From the NCBI RefSeq assembly GCF_030068445.1, contig NZ_JAQPOK010000162.1, forward strand, positions 1-49,056: a stretch of 49,056 nucleotides of DNA. The letters are read 5' to 3'. The DNA is from Roseofilum halophilum BLCC-M91. GTDB taxonomy: Bacteria > Cyanobacteriota > Cyanobacteriia > Cyanobacteriales > Desertifilaceae. Below, one piece after another: positions 8,700 through 15,959 of this stretch; position 1 is the first letter of the stretch, and each line of letters begins with the position of its first letter. The notes below the pieces were generated by a model, which worked only from the letters and a program-made list of their open reading frames with translations, made no database searches and was not told the DNA's origin. The position numbers and the translations under genes were made by a program.

Positions 8700-8852
8700 C
8701 TATAGCTAGTCTAAATGAGTTGTACAACGGGAAATGCCCTCTCCCTATATCCCTCTCCCACTCCGAGAGGGACTTTTCCCCCTTCTCCTGCGGGAGAAGG
8801 GGGCAGGGGGATGAGGGGCAGTTATTACACAACTCATTTAGGTTTGCTATAG
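8700..8852. mobile_element. MITE-like element with 24-bp terminal inverted repeats
   Basis: The left end 8700-8723 (CTATAGC..GTCTAAATGAGTTGT) and the right end 8829-8852 (ACAACTCATTTAG..GCTATAG) are inverted repeats matching at 21 of 24 positions. Between them are two hairpins: CCTCTC/GAGAGG (8752-8770) and an 11-bp perfect stem CCCCCTTCTCC/GGAGAAGGGGG (8778-8803, loop TGCG). There is no open frame of note. Size (153 bp), terminal repeats and lack of coding capacity fit a non-autonomous miniature transposon. I did not identify clear target-site duplications. The right terminus supplies the stop codon of the DUF1822 gene. Confidence 0.65.
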
Positions 8853-10169
8853 GGAGACTTTTCCCCAAGGGAAGGCAAACGGAGGCAAGCTAATCGCTGT
8901 TCCTAGGGATGAGAATAAGGTTACCACAAATTTCTCGTCATAGGTTCCAATCACTTGGGTAAACAGATAGGTACTGGGATGATCGAGGTTCACTTTCTCT
9001 TCGACTAAAATACCGGTTTGGTCGCTAATTCGCCAACCGAGGTCTGAGTTTAAGGGTTGTCTGGAACTACTGCCTAAAATCAATAATAAAGTCCAACTGT
9101 CTTCGTAGGATAAACACCAGGTAATGGCATAGAGTCTGACTCCTAATCCTAAGTTTAAATCCTGATAAGCACGACCGGCATCTGAAGGGACGCTCACGCC
9201 TGTTTCTTGATAAATTTGGGTGAGCAAGGTGCTTAAATCTGTGGCTGGAGAGAGGGGTAAATGGCGACGGAAGGCGGTGGCGGGAATGAGTTGCCATCCC
9301 CCCTCATGTCCCTGGTTTTGTAGGTCTTCTACTTCATTTTGCAGCCATTTGGTGACATCAATGGCGGGTTGAATGAGTAGGGTGAGAAGGTCGCCGAGGT
9401 ATTTGTTTAGGGTTTCTGGTTGTTCTTCAGGTTTGGGTTCTAACCATTGCAGTAATTCGGGATAGAGCCAGAGCGCTATGCTTTCTTCCCAGGTTAAAAT
9501 TTGCCAGAGGGGACGATGTTTAATTTGAGGTAGATGCTCTTGTAAGTGTGGTTTATAGGAATGTAAGGTCGAAGGATCTAGTGGTGTTTCTAGGGTTTTA
9601 ATGGCTGCTGGAGATAAACATTGTAGGGTTAAGAGGAGGTCATCTAAATTGGGATGGAATTGGGCAATGGGGAGATAATAATTCCAATCTGGACTGGGGT
9701 GAATTTGGGCGGTTCGGGCAGTTAGTTGGGGGAAGTTGAGAAATCCGCGAATGGCGATCGCCTCTAAGTCTTCATCTAAGCTAACAATAATATACAGTTG
9801 ATCCGTAAACTCCGCTAACTCAACGGCCACTCTGGGCACGGCAACTTCCTCCTCACTCCAGGATATCGTGGGCAAAAGACAAACCTTAAACCCATTAACG
9901 GGTAGATGAAAGATGGCGTTGAGATGCTGACTATAGAGGCGATTCAGCACGCGCAGGGGATCGGGATCTAAGGCTAAGGTGGGTTCGCGATCGCCTAACC
10001 AACCATAAAAGCCCAGAATGGCCAAAGCTTGAGTATAATTTGACCAGTTGTCAGCAAAGGGTTTAGCCGCTTCATCGTCTGTTTCCGTCAGCACAAACGG
10101 CTCCAAACTGGGGGAAAGTTCAACCGAGCGATCGGAAAAGTCCAGGGGAGAAAGGGTAGAGTTGGTCAT
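8847..10169 (-). CDS. DUF1822 family protein
   Basis: 440 aa, soluble, with no signal peptide or membrane helix visible. Features typical of the cyanobacterial DUF1822 family as I recall it are an N-terminal SFxLT-like opening (PSLEPFVLTETDDEAAKPF), the Asn-rich YTQALAILGFYGWLGD segment, RVAVELAEFTDQLYIIVSLD in the middle, and a C-terminal beta-rich half with VRLYAITWCLSYEDSWTLLLILG. The gene starts 3 nt after the sigma-like gene, so the two are almost certainly translated together. DUF1822 genes regularly sit beside sigma-like and CHASE2 genes in cyanobacteria, but their biochemical role is unknown to me. The TAG stop (8847-8849) lies in the right terminal repeat of the MITE-like element, so the natural C-terminus may have been altered. 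Confidence 0.8.
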   Translation of the reverse strand: MTNSTLSPLDFSDRSVELSPSLEPFVLTETDDEAAKPFADNWSNYTQALAILGFYGWLGDREPTLALDPDPLRVLNRLYSQHLNAIFHLPVNGFKVCLLPTISWSEEEVAVPRVAVELAEFTDQLYIIVSLDEDLEAIAIRGFLNFPQLTARTAQIHPSPDWNYYLPIAQFHPNLDDLLLTLQCLSPAAIKTLETPLDPSTLHSYKPHLQEHLPQIKHRPLWQILTWEESIALWLYPELLQWLEPKPEEQPETLNKYLGDLLTLLIQPAIDVTKWLQNEVEDLQNQGHEGGWQLIPATAFRRHLPLSPATDLSTLLTQIYQETGVSVPSDAGRAYQDLNLGLGVRLYAITWCLSYEDSWTLLLILGSSSRQPLNSDLGWRISDQTGILVEEKVNLDHPSTYLFTQVIGTYDEKFVVTLFSSLGTAISLPPFAFPWGKVSL

Positions 10170-10172
10170 AGT

Positions 10173-11531
10173 TCACTCCAATTGAGTTTTAACATAGTGA
10201 CAAATAGACTGGGTAAGTTGACTGGGAACTGTCGGACGTTGGTTACAACTGGCTTCTCGGATGGCTTCGTCTAAGGTTGATTGCACTTGTTCATCTAAAA
10301 TGGCGTAAATTTTAGCCGCCACTTGAGACAAGTGTTCGGGATCGACATAAGCTTGAGCGAGGTTGAAAACGCGATCGCCGAGTAACTGTAACGTCCATCG
10401 ACCAATATCGGCCCGCAGTCGTTTAAGCTGAAGTAGGCGACTCACTCTGGGTTGATCTCCTAACTCTAACTGTTGGGCAATCTCACCCATGGATATTCCC
10501 TGACAGTGGAACAAGTACAACCCGTTTAGAAAGAGCGCTTGTTTTTGTTTGGTTTTGAGCCTTTGTTTTTCGGTTTTTCCAGTGTCATAGCTTTGTAAGC
10601 GAGTGTTAATCACTTGGGCGATCGCCCCTTGCAAGGCTTCTTGAAATTCTTGATAATAGCGATCGAGGAATTCTGACTGCTCTGGAGGATCGACCGGAGG
10701 AGTTAATTCTAGAGTTGGCAGTTGCACAGAAGGGGGTAGAATCCCACCCCTAGCTTGAATCCGCGCTACCCGCATGACTCCGGCTAAATATTTGAGCTGC
10801 TTTAAGACTTGTTGGGGTGAGAGCTTCAGCGCAGCCGCAATTTCCTCCAATTGAGCATCTGTTGGCTCTGGAAAGCGGCGCTTCGTGCCCTCAGAGCGCT
10901 GTTGTAACAAGTCTTTTCGATACACTTGGTGATACTGCTCTAACAGCTCCGTTGCTTCTTGGATCTCCTGCTGTGTTGCCTGTTGTTGCTGTAAAACTGC
11001 CGTCAGTTTTCCCAAAGATGTGCGGTTAAGAATCAACCAATCTGTGACTTGTTCAATGCCACGATCGAGCAGAAAACGCTTCACTAGGCGATCGCTCTTA
11101 AATAACCTCGCACTCCAAGCCGAAAGCGTGCTTTTACTGGGATCAAACGTTTCTAAGATGCGATCGACTAAACCCGGATTAGAGCCATGAAAAACCGGAC
11201 TCGGAGACTCAGAGAGAACAAACGGCAACAGTTCCCGATGGGTAAAATCATGAGTCGCCCCAAAACGCTGCTCTAAGTCCACACAAACCTGTTTGATCTG
11301 ATTAGAAATAAAACAGCGCAAACACCGCTCGGCAGGGCTTACAGACGGGTCTGAATCCCGATTCCATTGGTGAAGTTGCTGTTGGATCTGTGGGTGAGGA
11401 AAAGGAGTTTGTGAGAGCAGAGCCGAAAACCGATCCTGAAAAAAATCATGAGCAATCTCGTCTTCAACCCGTTGCCCTGTACCAAACGCATTCACTCTTA
11501 CCCAAATCCAGTAGGGGGATACATTACTCAT
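10173..11531 (-). CDS. Sigma-70-like regulator (DUF1822-associated)
   Basis: 452 aa from the preferred ATG at 11531 (MSNVSPYWIWVRV); an in-frame upstream ATG exists at 11567. The N-terminal third (ARLFKSDRLVKRFLLDRGIEQ..DWLILNRTS) matches the segment seen in cyanobacterial proteins annotated as sigma-70 family and encoded beside DUF1822. A helix-turn-helix-like stretch is visible near GISMGEIAQQLELGDQPRVSRLLQLKRLR, which resembles region 4. I do not see a convincing region 2.4 -10 recognition helix, so it may not be a true sigma factor. It is the first gene of the minus-strand run and is divergent from the small ORF at 11695 across 163 nt, where any promoter should lie. Confidence 0.72.
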   Translation of the reverse strand: MSNVSPYWIWVRVNAFGTGQRVEDEIAHDFFQDRFSALLSQTPFPHPQIQQQLHQWNRDSDPSVSPAERCLRCFISNQIKQVCVDLEQRFGATHDFTHRELLPFVLSESPSPVFHGSNPGLVDRILETFDPSKSTLSAWSARLFKSDRLVKRFLLDRGIEQVTDWLILNRTSLGKLTAVLQQQQATQQEIQEATELLEQYHQVYRKDLLQQRSEGTKRRFPEPTDAQLEEIAAALKLSPQQVLKQLKYLAGVMRVARIQARGGILPPSVQLPTLELTPPVDPPEQSEFLDRYYQEFQEALQGAIAQVINTRLQSYDTGKTEKQRLKTKQKQALFLNGLYLFHCQGISMGEIAQQLELGDQPRVSRLLQLKRLRADIGRWTLQLLGDRVFNLAQAYVDPEHLSQVAAKIYAILDEQVQSTLDEAIREASCNQRPTVPSQLTQSICHYVKTQLE

Positions 11532-11694
11532 CGGTCTCATCCAACCAGGTTTTCCTCTAACCAACAAGAGGGTTCTTGTCCATTATTAACGATCCTCTAT
11601 GAATGATTGATCTTGTCAGGTTTTATCTGCAAGGTTTGAAAGGTTATGTTATATCATTTTCATAGTTCGCCTACCCTCTTCCCTTTCTATCTTT

Positions 11695-11862
11695 ATGAAC
11701 CGTTCTAAATTTGTGGCGATTCTCACGGGAGCTATTTCCTTACTTTTGGCGATCGCCTACCTGATTATGGTACAACTGCTTGACTTCCGAGGAGAAATGG
11801 TTCCCGCCCCTCCCCTCTCTAGCCAGTATGCCCCCTCGATCGCTATTCTGGATATCTCTTGA
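11695..11862 (+). CDS. 55-residue single-helix membrane peptide
   Basis: ATG 11695 opens a frame translating as MNRSKFVAILTGAISLLLAI and ending in PSIAILDIS with TGA at 11860. Residues ~6-30 form one hydrophobic helix preceded by basic residues, and a Pro-rich tail follows. It ends 2 nt before the ATG of the DUF39 gene at 11865, so translational coupling is likely. I do not recognise a named family. The tight linkage and the sensible membrane-peptide composition favour a real gene. Confidence 0.6.
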   Translation: MNRSKFVAILTGAISLLLAIAYLIMVQLLDFRGEMVPAPPLSSQYAPSIAILDIS

Positions 11863-11864
11863 TC

Positions 11865-13040
11865 ATGCGTACCGTTGCCGAAATCAATGATAAAATTCGC
11901 CGCCAAGAAGCGGTGGTCGTTACCGTAGAAGAACTGAAAGCTAGAGTGGCAGAAAGTACGGTTTCTGAAGTGGCTAAACAGGTCGATGTGATTACCACGG
12001 GAACTTTTGAGACCATGGAATCCTCCGGAGCGATCGTCAACTTGGGACAAACCGATCCACCCATGAAAATCCGTCAATGCTGGATTGATGGCGTGCCTGC
12101 CTACTCTGGATTTGGAGCGGTAGACCTCTATTTGGGTGCAACTCAAATGGCAGAAACACGAGAAGGCGAAACCCTCAAAGATCGGGGGGGCGGCCAGGTG
12201 ATCGAAGATTTAATTGCTGGAAAATCCTTACCCCTACGGGCCCTGGGACAAGGTACAGATTGCTACCCTAGAGAATCCTTTGAAACGACCATTAGCAAGG
12301 AAACCATTAACCAATTTTATCTCTATAATCCTCGCAATCTGTACCAAAACTTTATCGTCGGAGTCAATGGGGGCGATCGCACCCTCTATACCTACCTAGG
12401 GCCCCTACTGCCCCGTCTCGGTAACGCCGTATATGCCAATACCGGGGCCCTCTCTCCCCTGCTCAACGACCCAGACTTAAGCTGGATTGGCATTGGCACG
12501 AGGATTTTTATCGGAGGTGCGATCGGCTATATTAGCTGGGAAGGAACCCAACACTTTCCCCGACAAAAACGCCTTCCTAACCGTACCCCCATTGGCCCTG
12601 CTGCCACTCTCTCCCTGATCGGAGATGCCAAACAGATGAGTCGAGAATGGGTAAGAGGCTGTTACTTCAAAAATTATGGCCCCTCCCTGATGTTAGGCGT
12701 GGGAATTCCCTTTCCAGTGTTGAATGAAGAAGTGGTCAAATGCTGCGCCGTGCAAGACCAAAACCTGGTCGCTCCCATTGTGGATTTCTCCATTCCCCGA
12801 CGCAACCGCCCCACTTTTGGGTTAGTTAGTTATGCCCAACTCAAAAGTGGTAAAATTACCATCGAAGGGACACCGGTACGCACTGCTCCCTTAGCCAGTC
12901 TCCAACGATCGCGCCAAGTGGCGATCGCCCTGAAAAACTGGATTGATAGCGGCCAATTTACCCTCACCGAACCCGTAGCACCGATTTCTAGCGATCGCTC
13001 CTTCCTCCCCCAAGATCGGCTTATGGAATCGATTAATTAG
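11865..13040 (+). CDS. DUF39 / homocysteine biosynthesis family protein
   Basis: 391 aa. Family features include the N-terminal TVAEINDKIRRQEAVVVTVEEL, a Gly/Asp-rich core (GQTDPPMKIRQCWIDGVPAYSGFGAVDLYLGA shape), GLGTR-like IGIGTRIFIGGAIGYISWEGTQH, and a C-terminal FSIPRRNRPTFGLVSYAQLKSGKI. The archaeal MA1821 relative acts with an NIL/ferredoxin protein in making homocysteine from aspartate semialdehyde, so sulfur insertion is the likely chemistry; that is knowledge of the family, not shown here. Cysteines are present at CWIDG and GTDCYPRES. I chose ATG 11865 over TTG 11859 because the latter overlaps the preceding stop. A tandem-repeat block follows directly. Confidence 0.82.
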   Translation: MRTVAEINDKIRRQEAVVVTVEELKARVAESTVSEVAKQVDVITTGTFETMESSGAIVNLGQTDPPMKIRQCWIDGVPAYSGFGAVDLYLGATQMAETREGETLKDRGGGQVIEDLIAGKSLPLRALGQGTDCYPRESFETTISKETINQFYLYNPRNLYQNFIVGVNGGDRTLYTYLGPLLPRLGNAVYANTGALSPLLNDPDLSWIGIGTRIFIGGAIGYISWEGTQHFPRQKRLPNRTPIGPAATLSLIGDAKQMSREWVRGCYFKNYGPSLMLGVGIPFPVLNEEVVKCCAVQDQNLVAPIVDFSIPRRNRPTFGLVSYAQLKSGKITIEGTPVRTAPLASLQRSRQVAIALKNWIDSGQFTLTEPVAPISSDRSFLPQDRLMESIN

Positions 13041-13065
13041 GGAGATGGGGGATGGGGGATGGGGG

Positions 13066-13217
13066 GACGCGGAGACGCGGAGACGCGGAGACACGGGGAC
13101 GCGGAGACGCGGAGACACGGGGACGGGGGGACACGGGGACACGGGGACGCGGAGACGCGGAGACGCGGAGACACGGGGACGCGGAGACGCGGAGACGCGG
13201 AGACACGGGGACGCGGA
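13066..13217. repeat. 19-unit octamer tandem repeat, G-rich
   Basis: Nineteen consecutive 8-bp units, almost all GACGCGGA or GACACGGG, with one GACGGGGG. The middle (13119-13146) has four G-runs of at least four Gs separated by 2-4 nt, and 13047-13066 has three further G5-G6 runs, so the plus strand has strong G-quadruplex potential. All three plus frames are open across it, which creates spurious 100-200-residue frames. It lies between the DUF39 gene and the SLC12 gene. Confidence 0.95.
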
Positions 13218-13222
13218 GAAAT

Positions 13223-13334
13223 TCCCTGTTCCCTATTCCCTATTCCCTGTTCCCTATTCCCTATTCCCTGTTCCCTATTCCCTGTTCCCTATTCCCTGTT
13301 CCCTATTCCCTGTTCCCTATTCCCTATTCCCTAT
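13223..13334. repeat. 16-unit TCCCTAT/TCCCTGT heptamer array
   Basis: Sixteen heptamers, a mix of TCCCTAT and TCCCTGT, end 7 nt before the ATG of the SLC12-type gene at 13342. The plus strand here is pure pyrimidine-rich sequence, so no Shine-Dalgarno site is possible in the usual place. It is an STRR-type repeat directly abutting the purine-rich octamer block. Confidence 0.95.
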
Positions 13335-13341
13335 TCCCTTT

Positions 13342-15573
13342 ATGAAAAAAACCAGTGCCGAAGTTTCACAGATATCTGCCTCAGAAGAGCCAGTAAAAAC
13401 GGGCTTGGGAACCTTTGGTGGAGTCTACACCCCTTCGATTTTGACCATCCTAGGGGTAATCATGTATCTCCGGTTTGGATGGGTGGTGGGCAGTGTGGGA
13501 TTATTGTCTACCCTGGCGATCGTTACCCTAGCTACCTCCATTACCTTCCTCACAGCCCTATCGATCTCCGCCATCTCCACCGATCGCGTCGTCCGCACAG
13601 GCGGCGCATACTATATGATTAGTCGCTCCCTAGGCATTGAAACCGGGGGAGCAGTAGGCATTCCCTTATATTTTGCCCAGAGTCTTTCCATTGCCCTCTA
13701 TACCATCGGTTTTGCCGAAAGTGTAGCCAAAACCTTTCCATTTCTGAATCAACTCTATGTGGGCATTATCACCACAATTTTGGTCGGAGTTATGGCCCTC
13801 ACCTCCGCCAGCATTGCCATCAAAGCCCAATATTTCATTATGGGGGCAATCTTATTATCCCTAGCCTCCTTTGCCTGGGGTTCAGGGCTGCCCGATGTCA
13901 CCCCCATGGGATTATGGGGAGCGCCTCCAGAAAGCAGCGCTCCCTTTTGGACAGTGTTTGCCGTCTTCTTTCCCGCAGTTACTGGGATCATGTCTGGGGT
14001 GAGCATGTCCGGCGACTTGAAAAACCCAGTCCGCTCGATTCCCGATGGCACTCTAGCTGCCGTGGTGACTGGATATGTCATCTATATGATTTTGCCGGTC
14101 GTCTTGTCCCTGCGATCGGATGCAGCCAGTTTAATTGCCGATCGTCTGATTATGCAACAGTTGTCCTGGTGGGGGCCAGCCATCTTGTTAGGGGTTTGGG
14201 GAGCCACCCTATCGAGTGCCTTGGGCAGTATTTTAGGCGCACCTAGGGTCTTGCAAGCCTTAGCCAGAGATGGGGTACTTCCCGAATGGTTAAGCTTTTT
14301 GGGAACGGGAAGCGGTCGAGAGGATGAACCCCGGATCGGCACTATTATTACCTTGGGGTTAGCCGTAGCCTTAGTCTCTTTAGGGGAATTGGATCTGATC
14401 GCTCCCATTCTGACCATGTTTTTCCTCACCACCTACATGGTTCTCAATATTGCGGCGGGTATCGAAGCCTTTTTGCAAAGTCCCTCCTATCGTCCTGCCT
14501 TTCAAGTTCCCTGGTATCTCTCCATTTTAGGGGCGATCGGCTGTTTAGCCGTCATGTTCCTCATCGATGCCCTAGCGACCGTGATGGCAGCAATTATTGT
14601 TCTGGGCATTTTCCTCTGGTTACAACGGCGGGAACTCGAAGCCACTTGGGGAGATACTCGGCGAGGCCTTTGGATGGCCATTCTGCGCGAGGGACTCCTC
14701 CAACTCGATCATGCAGAAGACCCCAAAAACTGGCGGCCCCATTTATTGGTCTTATCTGGAATTCCCCGCAAACGCTGGCCCCTGATTGAGTTGGCTGATA
14801 GCCTGACCCATAACCGAGGCTTAATTACCATTTCGAGCGTGCTTCCAGAAGGATCGCGAGATCTCTCCCAGCAAGGGGAATTAGAGATTATGATTCGCGA
14901 ATATGTGGAAAAACGAGGGGTACAAGCCTTAGTAAGAGTGATTACAGCTCCCGATCCCTTTGAGGGGGCTGTGCGCTTAGTGGAAACCTATGGCTTAGGG
15001 CCGTTAGTTCCCAATACGGTGTTGTTGGGCGATAGTGAATCACCGGAACGACGGGATCAATATTGTGAAATGATTGCCCAATTACACCAAGCCAAACGCA
15101 GCGTGATTGTGTTTCGGGAAAACGCAGAACGAGGATTTGGGACGCGGCGGCGGATTGATATTTGGTGGCGGGGAATGCAGGCCAATGGCGGATTAATGCT
15201 GTTGTTGGCTTATCTGTTGCGTACCGATATCGATTGGCATCAGGCGCAAATTTTTGTCAAAATTATTGTGACGGATGAAGCGGCAGCCGAATCAGCCCGG
15301 CTGAATCTGGAACAGTTTATGGGTCAATTGCGTTTGGGGGCGATCGCCCAAGTGATTGTATCTGAAGGCCGTTTATTTGAAGATATCCTCCACGAAAGCT
15401 CCCAAAATGCCGACTTAATCTTCTTGGGACTGGCGAAACCGGATTTAATTCCGCCTCACCAATACACCCAGTATTATGAAACCTTGCATGATAAAACCGC
15501 TAATCTGCCCACGTTGGTCTATGTATTAGCGGCTCCCGATTTCGATTTTGAAGAGGTGTTGACCGAAAATTAA
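13342..15573 (+). CDS. SLC12-type cation-chloride cotransporter / APC permease
   Basis: 743 aa. The N-terminal ~440 residues carry about 12 membrane helices. Signatures are GVYTPSILTILGVIMYLRFG at helix 1 and FPAVTGIMSGVSMSGDLKNP, which matches the IMAGxNMSGDLKDP motif of Na-K-Cl and K-Cl cotransporters; RSIPDGT follows. The C-terminal ~300 residues are a cytosolic domain like that of SLC12 proteins. It is likely to move K+ and/or Na+ with Cl- across the membrane, possibly for osmotic balance; ion identity cannot be read from the sequence. The start is ATG 13342 (MKKTSAEVSQ). An ATG at 13045 is in frame but would add 99 repeat-encoded residues, which I reject. Confidence 0.85.
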   Translation: MKKTSAEVSQISASEEPVKTGLGTFGGVYTPSILTILGVIMYLRFGWVVGSVGLLSTLAIVTLATSITFLTALSISAISTDRVVRTGGAYYMISRSLGIETGGAVGIPLYFAQSLSIALYTIGFAESVAKTFPFLNQLYVGIITTILVGVMALTSASIAIKAQYFIMGAILLSLASFAWGSGLPDVTPMGLWGAPPESSAPFWTVFAVFFPAVTGIMSGVSMSGDLKNPVRSIPDGTLAAVVTGYVIYMILPVVLSLRSDAASLIADRLIMQQLSWWGPAILLGVWGATLSSALGSILGAPRVLQALARDGVLPEWLSFLGTGSGREDEPRIGTIITLGLAVALVSLGELDLIAPILTMFFLTTYMVLNIAAGIEAFLQSPSYRPAFQVPWYLSILGAIGCLAVMFLIDALATVMAAIIVLGIFLWLQRRELEATWGDTRRGLWMAILREGLLQLDHAEDPKNWRPHLLVLSGIPRKRWPLIELADSLTHNRGLITISSVLPEGSRDLSQQGELEIMIREYVEKRGVQALVRVITAPDPFEGAVRLVETYGLGPLVPNTVLLGDSESPERRDQYCEMIAQLHQAKRSVIVFRENAERGFGTRRRIDIWWRGMQANGGLMLLLAYLLRTDIDWHQAQIFVKIIVTDEAAAESARLNLEQFMGQLRLGAIAQVIVSEGRLFEDILHESSQNADLIFLGLAKPDLIPPHQYTQYYETLHDKTANLPTLVYVLAAPDFDFEEVLTEN

Positions 15574-15584
15574 GATCAAAACCT

Positions 15585-15632
15585 GAAAAACTGAGGGAAT
15601 TGGGAATCGATCCCAGTAGCTTGAATCAGTGA
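15585..15632 (+). pseudogene. C-terminal relic of a third Uma2 gene
   Basis: The frame reads EKLRELGIDPSSLNQ then TGA at 15630. This is almost identical to the ends of the two Uma2 genes downstream (EKLRELGIDPSSLG and EKLRELGIDPNCDQ), also at the DNA level. Nothing upstream continues the gene; the SLC12 stop is 11 nt away. It is best read as the tail left by deletion of another copy in the tandem array. Confidence 0.75.
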
Positions 15633-15637
15633 GAAAT

Positions 15638-15704
15638 TATAGCGCTTTCTGCTTCGCAGACATGAAACGCGCGGTAATAGGATAAGAGGTAATGGGTAAT
15701 TGGT
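15638..15704. repeat. Palindromic repeat with nested hairpin and heptamers
   Basis: TATAGCGC (15638-15645) and GCGCGGTA (15669-15676) are the ends of the dispersed palindrome. This copy has an inserted TCTGC-TTC-GCAGA hairpin between them and is followed by GTAATGG-like heptamers up to ~15704. Compare the compact copies at 47549 and 48888. Confidence 0.7.
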
Positions 15705-15920
15705 AGTCAGGTCGCAGAATGGGATCGCGCCTTGCTATAGCTTTGATATCGAACAAGCGGGCAAGATGCCATTTTCCAGTATTTGTAAACACTATAGAGC
15801 GCAGCGCTATATTTCCCCGACCACTCTAATTTGTTGCATTAAATTTTAGGGAGTGCGAGCGTCTCGCTCGCTAGAAAGAACAAGCGAGCAAGATGCTCGC
15901 ACTTCTCTCAGACCCCACTA
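15705..15920. other. Intergenic repeats upstream of Uma2
   Basis: No gene is seen. The stretch contains a GGGCAAGATGCC-like core (15764-15775), a near-perfect TATAGAGCGCAGCGCTATA palindrome (about 15793-15811, a sibling of 47580-47596) and a paired GAGCGTCTCGCTC / GAGCAAGATGCTCGC hairpin unit (15852-15905). Confidence 0.65.
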
Positions 15921-15924
15921 TTGC

Positions 15925-15930
15925 TACAAT
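15925..15930 (+). promoter_or_regulatory. Candidate -10 box of the first Uma2 gene
   Basis: TACAAT within a conserved CTATTGCTACAATCAAA segment that is repeated upstream of the second Uma2 gene (TACAAT 16730-16735). I see no good -35 box at standard spacing. The conservation may merely reflect the tandem duplication. Confidence 0.35.
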
Positions 15931-15959
15931 CAAAGCACCATCCCGTCACTGGAAAACCC

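Noticed and set aside
13066-13334. A CRISPR array or an RTX-like coding repeat
   Set aside because: The units are contiguous 8- and 7-bp repeats with no unique spacers. A CRISPR array needs 20-40 bp repeats separated by spacers, and no cas gene is near.
13045-13341. An in-frame 99-residue N-terminal extension of the SLC12 gene, and two further long frames in the same block
   Set aside because: They are made only of octamer and heptamer repeats, which lack stops in every plus frame. The resulting Arg/Gly- and Pro/Tyr-Ser-Leu-Phe-rich peptides are not protein-like, and homologues start near MKKT.
15921-15959. A TTG start adding 13 residues to the first Uma2 gene
   Set aside because: The extension runs over a TACAAT element duplicated upstream of the second copy, whose start is clearly MILYYNPK.
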